From NCBI RefSeq assembly GCF_021130785.1, contig NC_060213.1, positions 98,758,501 through 98,822,500 on the forward strand: a DNA stretch of 64,000 nt. Reading direction: 5' to 3'. The translations under genes and the position numbers were made by a program. A model generated the notes under the pieces. It ran no database searches. It was not told the origin of the DNA and worked only from the letters and a program-made list of their open reading frames with translations. This DNA is from Homalodisca vitripennis. Taxonomy: Eukaryota > Arthropoda > Insecta > Hemiptera > Cicadellidae. Below are positions 54,683 through 64,000 of the stretch, piece by piece (positions within the stretch are counted from its first letter, which is position 1; each line of letters begins with the position of its first letter).

Positions 54683-57281
54683 GGGGAGTGGGAAGGGTAA
54701 AAATTGTTTTTTTTAGATTTTCTATTTTTAATGCAGTTTTGTAGAATGAAACTTTTTCTTTAAGTATCTGCTTTTAGAAATTAAATACGATAACTCTAAA
54801 TATACTTTTTTTAATATAACAACATAGTATGTTTTAAGTTTTTTGCTTTATGGTAGCGCCAGAGTAGGCATCACTTTGTATAGTACTACTTACACAAAAC
54901 AGTTGGTGTGTTTTGGTTTTGTTATGTTGGTAGTACCAGCCAGTACTGTCTACTGCTAACATCTGTTGTTTTTCTGAATTGTTTGTTCCTATTACAACTG
55001 TTCTAGTCAACATAAACAAAATTGGTGTTTCTGAGTTTGTTTCGTTGTGAATTCTATTCCTTGTGAGTTCAAGTCATTGTGTTGTGTTGTGTTTTTAACA
55101 ATGCCTCGTTTAAATGTATCTTATAAGAAGAAAAGTACTTTCAAAGGGAATAGGTACACAAAATTGCAATCAGTTGAGTTAGTGGAATCACATACACCGA
55201 GTGTTGCCTCGGAGCCTAGTCCTAGCTCTATCACTACTCCTGAAGGCCTCAGTACTTCACAAAGACCAAGTTCTTCTTCAAAAAAACTGAACTTCTCTGT
55301 TTATGACAGGTTTGAGCCCAAAGGTAATGGTAACTGTATTTTTAATGTAGACAAACTAAGTGAGGTTATAAAAGGTTTTGTGCGATGTAAACATTGCGGT
55401 GGCTATGCCTGTGTCGAATTGGCTGTGTCATAGGAAGAACGACATGGACTGTCTGTAAATGTTGACATTGCATGTTCAAAATGTTCCACTGGAGTTCGTT
55501 TCAGGAACTCAGACCTCTGTGAAAACAATAAATATGACATAAACCTACGATTTATTTATGGTATGAGAACTATTGGCCGGGGTCTTAGCGCAGGCAATAT
55601 TCTTTGTTCACTTCTTGATCTACCATCTCCACCTCAAAAGTATTCTGTATACGCACAAACACTAAATACAGCTGTAGAAGCATGTGCTAAAGATAGTATG
55701 GCCCTAGCACGAGAAGAAGCAGTCACAGAAAATGGTGGTAATTCTGACTTGGCAGTATCGTTGGATGGGTCGTGGCAGAAGCGCGGCCACACATCTAAAA
55801 ATGGAATTATGTCTGTTACTAGTGTAGACACTACCAAAGTTCTTGACATGCATGTTATGTCTAAGTTTTGCCATACTTGCACTATGGCTGAAAATACTAA
55901 GCAAGTTCCTAAGGCTCATGTATGAACAAAAAATTTCCAAGTTTCAAGTGGTACAATGGAGGTTAGTGGTGCGGTAAAGCTGTTTTACGACTCTGTTGAT
56001 CACGGTGTGCGATACGTAAAGTATTTAGGAGACGGTGATAGTAAGGGCTATCAGACAGTTTTTTCTGAACAGCCGTATGGTAAAGATGTAAAGATAGAAA
56101 AGCTTGAGTGTATCGGTCACATACAAAAACGAATGGGGACGAGACTTCGTCAGCTAAAAAGGGATTATAAAGGCAAAATGTTGGATGACGGTAAAAAGAT
56201 TGGAGGTAAAAATAGGCTCACTGATCTAGATATTCACAAGTTGCAGACATATTATGTATTAGCCATTAGACGAGCAGTGTCGGATAACATTGGAGTACAA
56301 GGCATGAGAAGGAATATATGGGCCATCTATTTCCATAAGCTGCCGACCGACAAAACTTCCCAACATGGCCTATGCCCAAAGGGAGTGATTCTTGGTGTGC
56401 CTATAATAAATCAAAAGAACTGAAGCAGTCTTATAGCCATAATCACAGCATTCCTGAAGCTATCTTACTTGCCATGAAAAAAATATTTACTGACTTGTCA
56501 AATCCTGACCTTTTAAAAAAGTGCCTTCATGGCCAAACACAAAACCAGAATGAAAGTTTTATTAACATAGTTTGGTCAAAAATTCCCAAAAACACATTTG
56601 TTAGGTTAGATACTTTGAATCTTGGTGCCAATGATGCAGTTTTAACCTTCAATGATGTTTATTCCAGTAAGTTGAGGGTGTTTGATAAATTAGGACTAAA
56701 AATGTCTAAAAAGTCGGTCGACGCTCTTCGCACCATGTACAGAATAAGATTGAAGAAAGCAGAAAAGGCAACAGAAGAAATGTCAAAAGCAGCTAGACAG
56801 GCCAGGAGAGCTAAGAGGAAGCTGCAAGAAGACAAGGAAATGGATGCTGATGATCCAGATTATGGTGCAGGACTCTTCTAAGCAGAACTGATTTTCTTCA
56901 ACGCTCGTTAACCGAAATTTGATTTTTTTTGTACAAAGGTACATTTTTCTCAGGAACTATAAAAGATAGAGTTGAAATTTTTTATGCATATACACCTAAA
57001 TAATACCAAGTAACAGCACTAGAACTATAAAATTTAAATTTATAGTTGCTGAGAAAAAAAAAATTATATATAAAAAAAGTTTGTAAAAAATAGCATATTA
57101 AAAGAAATTTTTTTTTTCAACAATTAAAAAAGATATTAAAATAATTCTAGTAGGGTAGCTTTAAAATTTATAGGGGTATACAGATATAAAGTTCCAACTC
57201 AATATCCCTTATGGTTCCTGAGAAAAGTGTACCTAAAGTTCACAAATTTAACATGGCGGGTATAGGGCCTTCCCACTCCCC
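54683..57281 (+). mobile_element. Kolobok-like DNA transposon
   Basis: 2,599 bp with 14-bp terminal inverted repeats GGGGAGTGGGAAGG (54,683-54,696 and, inverted, 57,268-57,281). TTAA lies on both sides (54,679-54,682 and 57,282-57,285). TTAA duplications together with this type of transposase are the signature of the Kolobok superfamily. It sits inside a tandem array of tRNA-like units: the sequence on either side joins to match the junction between later units. Confidence 0.85.
55101..56881 (+). pseudogene. Kolobok/Mutator-like transposase, decayed
   Basis: Start ATGCCTCGT at 55,101. Recognisable stretches: N-terminal Ser/Pro-rich region; zinc-like 'VRCKHCGGYAC' and 'IACSKCSTGV'; 'VSLDGSWQKRGHTSKNG' with a catalytic-type Asp; 'VMSKFCHTC'; 'KYLGDGDSKGYQ' with a second acidic site; 'ECIGHIQKRMGTRLR'; 'LQTYYVLAIRRAV'; 'HGLCPKG'; and a Lys/Arg-rich C-terminus. 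Three breaks: TAG at 55,431-55,433, TGA at 55,923-55,925 and a frame change at about 56,375-56,420. The protein would have cut and pasted the element; as written it cannot be made whole. It is the only sizeable coding region of the element. Confidence 0.85.
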
Positions 57282-57404
57282 TTAATGTAAATAAAAGTCG
57301 TTTGACAGTTATTTGGTCTTCCGATCGTATGTTAGTTTGCTTATTTAAACGCATATGTGACAGATACGGCCAAATACAAAATAATTGAATTGGAAAAAGT
57401 AAGC

Positions 57405-57473
57405 GCTCTGAGGTGTAATGGTAGCACATTCACCCGGCAAGTGAGAGATCCGGGTTCGACTTCCGGCGGAGCA
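57405..57473 (+). tRNA. tRNA-like unit, anticodon GGC
   Basis: 69 nt, same fold as 42,646-42,714. Changes here: G to A in the acceptor stem (gctctgaggtg) and C to T in the T stem (acttccgg), both weakening pairing. This copy looks less able to act as a tRNA. Confidence 0.55.
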
Positions 57474-57656
57474 AGTACTTTTTGTGATTCAATGTTTATT
57501 GAAATTAAATAAGGCTATTGCCATTTATACAATTTTATGTAAATAAAAGTCGTTTGGCAGTAATTTGGTCTTCCGATCATATGTTAGTTTGCTTATTTAA
57601 ACGAAAATGTGACAGATACGGCCAAATACAAAATAATTGAATCGGAAAAAGTAAGC

Positions 57657-57725
57657 GCTCTGTGGTGTAATGGTAGCACATTCACCCGGCAAGTGAGAGA
57701 TCCGGGTTCGACTCCCGGCGGAGCA
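57657..57725 (+). tRNA. tRNA-like unit, best-preserved, anticodon GGC
   Basis: 69 nt with a complete cloverleaf: acceptor GCTCTGT/GCGGAGC, anticodon loop CCGGCAA, T arm CCGGGTTCGACTCCCGG, discriminator A. Flanked by 'ttgaatcggaaaaagta' and 'tactttttgtgattcaa', an imperfect 17-bp inverted repeat. An internal B box (GGTTCGACTCC) is present. Position 33 is C rather than U, and GGC is an unusual anticodon in eukaryotes, so a repeat-derived pseudo-tRNA is more likely than a working gene. Confidence 0.6.
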
Positions 57726-57753
57726 AGTACTTTTTGTGATTCAATGTTTATTG

Positions 57754-57757
<4 letters not shown>

Positions 57758-57790
<33 letters not shown>
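57758..57790. repeat. (TA)n microsatellite
   Basis: About 16 TA units replace the rest of the last tandem unit's tail. Confidence 0.95.
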
Positions 57791-57792
<2 letters not shown>

Positions 57793-60700
57793 ATTTTGTA
57801 AGCAATTTAAGGCTCTATAATATTTAAAGTTTGAATTAAGGAAGATAATATAAAAAATACCACACATTTTCATACACTCATCTTATATAAAATATAATTT
57901 GAATGAAAGGGTTTGCTTAAAATCATTAAAGAATTCAATAGCAAGTATTATTTCAGGAACTAATTCACAATATATGACCAAACTGTAATAGCTTGTTTAA
58001 TTTAATTTTAATCTGTATGAATAAAAAAAATATAAAACCGGTTATGTAAAAATCATATAAATTTGCCCAGTTTTAAAGCTATAGTGACAAAAATGGGTTT
58101 TAAAATGGCATATTTTGTGAAATTAGGCAATTATATATAACACAACTGAAGAAAATTAGTGCATTAATTTTATAGTAATGAATAATTCAATAGTACAATT
58201 ATTGTTATTATTAAACATGAAGCTGTCGTTTTAAACATTTTGAAGATTGCAAAAACATAATATATAATGTATTATAAAAAACCTACATGCTTTAAAAATC
58301 ACGTGTTTTTATATACGAAGTAAAAGAGTTCTTTGTATTTTAGACACATACTAGAATTATTTATTGAAAATAAATTTTATCCACAAGAATTAACATCAGT
58401 ATTATAAATATAGAATAATTGTAAATCAAAACTAATTGCACGAAAGTTAGAAGCAAAACACAGTGTAATGTTACCCGTAGTTGACAGCAGTTGTTATCAG
58501 GGTGTTGTTTACTGAGGTTGCAGCTCAAACCACAACAACCCCTAATGATGTTGATGCACCCTCATATAAGTTGGAAGTCTCATAACGGTTTCCTGTTAAT
58601 GGTTTAATCCTACGAACAATAAAAGTCGTCTGCCAATATTTTTTAAAAATTAAATCACACTAAATAGGTTTTATTTTTATTTAGAATAGTTATTTCCGTA
58701 AAGTACAAAAATGTAATAGTATACTTCATGTACAGTCGTGTATTTTACTAATCAAACAAATCCCACTACTTCCTATTAGCTAAATTAATATATAAACACT
58801 GAATTAAAAAATTATCGAGTATATTAACAATATATTTGAATTATATTTTTATTTACAATAATATCTTTATTTACTATAATATCTTACAACATATGTTTAT
58901 TTAGGTTTGTATCTAATAAGCAAACCGTCTAATATTTCATCTCAAAATAACTGTAAAAGATATGGAAGAATTTACGCATTTTAATGTAAATAAAAATATT
59001 TTAAAGTTCACAAAGAATATCCCTACAATTAAATTTTGATTACGAGTTCATGTCTTTAAACATATGACATGTTTCTAAGTTGAATATAAAAAGTAAAACA
59101 CAATAATATCCTATGTTATCCCATAAATTAATTAGAAAATAAATAAACGCTTGTGCTCATTATGTTGAACATGGGAGGGTTGTAATATGATAACAGTGAA
59201 CCCACAATCACAGTCTGATCACGATTGTTGTTTCTGAAAGATAGAGCACGAACTTTTATCTTCTTCATTCAAATTTTACTGCAATAAATCGATAGTTTTT
59301 TTATAAATAATTTACTAAGTTATAATGTGCAAACATTTTTTTATCATATGTTTTTTTTACCAAAAATAATTATATAATACGAAATAAAAAAAATCTGTTT
59401 AAAATACGTATAATAAAAACTTAAAGGGAGACTTAGAGAGTACAACTCAGCACTTTTTATATTTATTAAATTGTTATTTTTTGCGCTACCTATAGTATAT
59501 TTGTACCTTAAAATTTAAAAAAGTCTAGTGTCTTAGCACGACGGAAGACTATAGATCATGATGCTTTCCAAGGATACAGGATACACCTAGTTCAACTTAA
59601 AAAGAACACTTGATCTTGAATTTCGTAATGTCACTTCATCAACTATTAACATAAGATACAACAAGGAAAGATAGATATATCATTCTGATCATAAATACAG
59701 TTTTCTGAAATCATGAGTTTTATATTATTCTAAGATAAGAGTACACTATACCATCTTACTCATAATAGACATAGCTATGTGATTGCTTCATGTAAAACGT
59801 TAAGCATATGAGTCAGTCAGTTCATAAGATATTGTGCGGCATACTGACAGACGACATGAATGAAAATGTTTTATTCCTCATGTGACACACTTAACTAACA
59901 CTTAGACAAATCAAAGCAGCGTGATAGGAACCATGGAACAGAATGTTTCTTTTACAGAAATATGGGCTGTCGAACAATTTTAATTATACAGCTCAGAAGG
60001 TTCTCAAACCTCGTGCCGACAGTAAGACAAACAAAAAGTTTTATAATTTGTTATATACATCACAGGATCGATTATAGTGACTAAAAGTTTATTTTGTATC
60101 CTAGTGTCAATCCAATGACACTAAAATAATATCCGACAAACAGCTACCAAAGCAGAGTCAACAATTTAATTAGCAACAGCAAAGTATTATTCGAAGCCAA
60201 CGAGATACCTCGTTTCTGTGTAATGAACACATCAGCACCGATTTGGCGTGGTTTACCAAACTTACACACATGGACACGTTTAAAGATGACATAGACAGAC
60301 TTCTATCCAACTAAATTTTTGCCCAAGCAAATAAATGAGCGAAAAAAGTAGAAAACATCTCATTGTATACCAACACAATTACATCATCCGTGGAAAGACC
60401 CAACAACATGGGTTCTTGATCGCCTGTCATTGTCGCGCTCAGACCACTTCTTGAACTCACCCGATCGCGGTTTTTGTAAATTTGTGCAAGTGGCATTTAT
60501 TTGAATATTTTTAGTATTTTCTAATTTTAAGCTCCAACGATGAAGATTCTTCGAAACGCGTTAACGTAGAAAAAAAGACATTCGGTAGGAAACAAAATGA
60601 GTTTTGGTTAAATAAATTTGTACAACTCAAGTCATAGGCTTTGCTAAATCTCAGCCAAATACGTTCTGATTCATACATATTATCTAATATCTAAAATTAA

Positions 60701-63515
60701 AATTTTGTGTTTAATTGTTCTTTGCAGTGTACTGCTACTCAAACATATGTTTCAATACTTCAAAAAATGATGAAAAAATGTGTTAAGTTCAATTTCAGAT
60801 CTTTTATTTTAGTTCTATTTTTAGAAACCTAAATCCTGCGGTAGTTCAATATATTACTCGTATATTATAAAGACCACAGTTAAAAAATGTATGGTTATAA
60901 TCAGTTGAATAGAGCAGCTAAAATTATTAGCTGATTTTTTAGGTCACAAGCACTGTTGTAAATAATCATAATTTATATTATTTGGTAAATGGCATTTTAA
61001 AAGCACATTATCTCCCGTAATTTTTAACTGATTTTTTACAACTTAATTTCCTTTATTTTTTAATCCAATAAAATGCAATAGCTGTGACTTTTCATAATAA
61101 GTAGTTTTCAAGATAATTTAGAATAGAAAAAGACCTTTGTGTAATTAGGGCTTAATGTTTTAAAGGTATTTACCAAATATAAACCTAATACAACAAGCTG
61201 TTCTGAAGTAAAATTTGTAAGTGAAAAAGTAACAAAATGGATGCTGTACGATTAATTATTCAGTATTTGAACAGATGGTTATAATATTTTGGTTTGTATT
61301 TAAACCAAGATTAATATTTTTAAATTTGCAGAGAGTTTGGGGACAGCCTGTAGATAAGAAAAACTGTAACTCTCTTCTTTATAAAAATACTTTTCAGAGA
61401 ATACTAATTTTTCTCGATTATTTATTTACATTTGAAAATAAATGTATTGTTCTTAAATGCTTGTTGGCTCGTTATCAAATCCAGTCATTAACATTTTTCC
61501 TTTACATTGAAGCCCTTAATGCCAATCTTATAGTAATTATACCTTATGGGAAGTAGCAGATGCTAGCATTTTAACAACCAAGCAGATGGTGTAGGCTTAC
61601 GTTTAACTAAGAAACTTTAATACTAATATTTAGATTTTATCATATTTTAATTTTAGACAACTTGATAACATTTCACTCAATTATTCAATGCTATTATTCA
61701 TTTTACATTTATCAAATTTTGAATTAGAACTACCCATAAAGGGGCCTTCTCATAAGGTGTACAAGAAAAACGTAAGCACAGGTCAAGTTATAAATAATTG
61801 TATTTAGTGGATGTAACAAAATCGTTAAGAACATTAAGTACTTTCATAATACGCTGATAGCACTGCCGCTTACTTCTACGATGTTCAACCACTTGTCTAC
61901 GTTAATCAGGGAGATCATGAACACCAGTGTAATTGAATGGGCAAGAAGTCCAACTAGAAGACCTAACCCCTAGGGGTCACAGAATTTACATCCGTGACTG
62001 ATATGACTAGAACGTGTCGGCTTGAAATATTAGCAATTTCCTTATGGAAATAACCAACGCAGTAGATGAGGTTCACCGTTTTACATTATATATGTATTGA
62101 TACCAACGATTTTAGACCATACAAATTGAGCACATAGAAAGACACTGCCTGATACATTGCTATGTTTACGTTTTGATGAGGTCGTTATAAAACATTATAA
62201 TGATAAAAATTAATGTATAATTTGTTCTATTGCATCATCATATACAATCCAAAATATTATAAACTCGTAATAAGATTTTATTTACAGCGAGGATCAATAA
62301 ATCGAGAAGACAATCAATAAAATAGCAAGAATTTTTTAAAGGACTAACAAACATGTCAATTTAATAAAAATAATATTATAAATGCTTAAGATAATGTTTA
62401 AAACTAATACATTTGTAATTATTTACTACCACAATATTTTATTGAAATTTATTTCAGCAAAATATAAGTTTACAAAATATTATTTACAAAAATAGAATAA
62501 AGCAAAAGATCAAAAGATACATTCCAAAATTCAAATAGTGTGAGCGACGCCATCATCGAAGACGATTGTCAGTGTGTAATATGTAAGGTTGGATAAAAAA
62601 ATAAACTCAAGGAAATACTTTAATGCTATTTAAGATTAAGGCTGTGTTATGCGGTCATAAAATTTATTTAAAAACTTGCTACAATGAACCTCACAACTGA
62701 CACTTGGTTGAGACCGGTCCTCGGTAAATTCAATATTACCTCTACTCGGCTTTGTTTAGTCTTTTTTTTCTATAGAACTGAAGTTTTTTCCTTTATTTTA
62801 TTGTTTCTCTAATTAAAATGCAGCAATTCATTAGGGTAGTTGGAAAAATGTTTTAACTCCCGATATCTTATATTTGTAGTACCTAAGCGGTTGTATGAAA
62901 TAAACTGCAATAACAAAGGTATGTCCCTAGGTACAGTGACTTACTACTGTTGCTATTCTCTGGTTGTTTAAATATAATTTGTTTTTCTGGAAAAGATGAA
63001 GTTGCAAGACCTCAATAAGTTGGTTTAGAGCAATATACTAACATCAAAGTTTAATACTTACGATTGATTCTAGAAACATTATAAGATGTCAGTTTCTAGA
63101 AAATTTTATGTTTTTAATGTATTTAATAAATATACATTAAATATACATAGTGGCATATTTTCATTGTTTTCAGACAGCTTGAGAACTATTGTAACTTTAA
63201 TAACAACTGTAATTACAAAATAGGTAAAAATAAACAAATCTTACCAAAGCGTTGTGGCACGCCTAAGTCAGGAATCACAACCTACATGTTGTTTATCAAC
63301 TTCACTAACTCTATAAACATGCACTTAATAAAAAAACTATACAAAACACTAATCATTAATACTTAACTACGGAGTACAGCTCATAATACGTCTTCATTCG
63401 TCTACTAACCACCTACGACTGACCAGAGGGACTAGCCAATGGTAATCGTCACGGCAGACTAAAACAAGATGGCGGAAATAAAAAGGAACGGGGACAGGAA
63501 TGGGCCCTTTCGTTA
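57791..63515. other. gene-poor right flank, part 3
   Basis: AT-rich non-coding DNA. Around 60,200-60,580 the base composition changes. The phrase 'gatgaagattcttcgaaacg' at 60,540 looks like a relic of a Penelope-like terminal region. 63,240-63,500 is less AT-rich and may be the downstream part of the GIY-YIG element. Nothing else is supported. Confidence 0.5.
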
Positions 63516-64000
63516 TTATTGATTCATGCGAGATGAACTTCTTAAAACCATATTGTGACTCCGCATTGGTTTATTACAAATACGTGATCCGTTTGATACT
63601 TTTGGTTTTCTCTTTAAATCATTTTTTAGAATTGGCAACCAAAGCGGCCTAATCTCGACTGATGGTTTACTGATTGGTTGGTCTGCCAATTTAATGTATG
63701 TTGCCTCAATTAATTTCCTTTTCAAGAAATGTGGTTCCCGATGTATTATGTTGGCTTCATCCCAATTCATATGATGGTCTTCGGACCAACAATGGTGTGC
63801 AATTTTTGACTTTTCTGTAAGACCCTTTCTCGTGTTTTCGTTGTGCTCTTTCATCCTTACGTTTAGTGGTCTTTCTGTCTCGCCTATGTATTCCCTATTG
63901 CAACTACATTTTATACTGTAAACACAGTTTTTGAAATCCTGTTTCTTGTTTCACTGAACGATGGCAAATGTCCGGAAAATCCTGTTTCCTTCACAATCCT
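63516..64000 (-). CDS. GIY-YIG endonuclease domain of a Penelope-like element, partial
   Basis: The minus-strand frame enters from beyond the window edge. Continuous coding includes 'CVYSIKCSCNREYIGETERP' and 'LNVRMKEHNENTRKG', the GIY-YIG core with the Arg of the 'R...H' helix. 'IAHHCWSEDHHMNWDEANII' and 'REPHFLKRKLIEATYIK' follow, typical of the C-terminal endonuclease of Penelope-like reverse transcriptases, including the Glu of 'LIEATYI'. The frame stops at 63,516 after a basic tail. The RT domain, if present, lies outside. A stand-alone GIY-YIG gene is the alternative. Confidence 0.75.

Larger units (their letters stand above)
57284..57760 (+). repeat. tandem tRNA-bearing repeat units
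   Basis: Two direct units of about 253 bp (57,284-57,536 and 57,537-57,760). Each is made of 'atgtaaataaaagtcgtttg', 'ggtcttccgatc.tatgtta', 'cagatacggccaaatac', the tRNA-like unit and its tail. They differ by few substitutions. The truncated unit at 54,558 is a third member, separated by the Kolobok insertion. Confidence 0.9.

Noticed and set aside
55634..55940. Minus-strand frames of 78-82 codons
   Set aside because: Antisense to the Kolobok-like transposase, with no independent features.
57593..57827. Frames of about 70 codons over the last tRNA-like unit
   Set aside because: Same reason: tRNA-like repeat plus (TA)n, with the same translation appearing at 42,598-42,822.

Overview
The window is AT-rich eukaryotic nuclear DNA. 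It has long gene-poor stretches, many (TA)n microsatellites, 5S- and tRNA-derived SINEs, a LINE, a Kolobok-like DNA transposon and a GIY-YIG fragment of Penelope type. This suggests an arthropod, most likely an insect; I cannot name the species.

The centre of the window (15,034-33,687, about 18.65 kb) is one integrated virus-like element: a Polinton/Maverick of the adintovirus kind. It has about 1.21-kb terminal inverted repeats (TIRs), TATATA on both flanks as a 6-bp target duplication inside a (TA)n tract, and tightly packed, mostly leftward genes. It encodes a protein-primed family B DNA polymerase (1308 aa), a retroviral-type integrase with an N-terminal zinc ribbon, a genome-packaging ATPase, an adenain-like protease, double jelly-roll and single jelly-roll capsid proteins, and a core protein. 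It also encodes a DUF8207-type protein ending in a parvovirus-VP1-like phospholipase A2 domain, a BRO-N/DUF3627-type protein, tandemly duplicated zinc-finger proteins, a coiled-coil protein, a second small zinc ribbon and two tiny membrane peptides. Polymerase, integrase, ATPase, the PLA2 protein and BRO are open. Major capsid, minor capsid, coiled-coil and core/protease are each interrupted at an A/T homopolymer. The TIR-borne helical-repeat gene is broken differently in its two copies. About ten genes share a motif ending TAAATGG that runs directly into the start codon; in most of them it contains TCTA.

Left flank (1-15,033): no convincing gene. It holds two diverged dispersed repeat pairs, (TA)n tracts and a palindromic tRNA-like fragment next to the insertion. 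Inside the element, 17,041-18,195 is a foreign-looking insert with a tRNA-headed SINE, and 31,814-32,478 is non-coding.

Right flank (33,688-64,000): LINE relics, RTE-like repeat pieces (41.7-43.3 kb), a possible host terminal exon (43,669-44,119), a 5S-derived SINE (48.96-49.2 kb) and a 5'-truncated LINE with a long hairpin in its 3' region (49.9-52.9 kb). A tandem array of tRNA-like units (54.56-57.76 kb) is split by a 2.6-kb Kolobok-like element with TTAA duplications. The window ends in a GIY-YIG endonuclease that runs off the edge.
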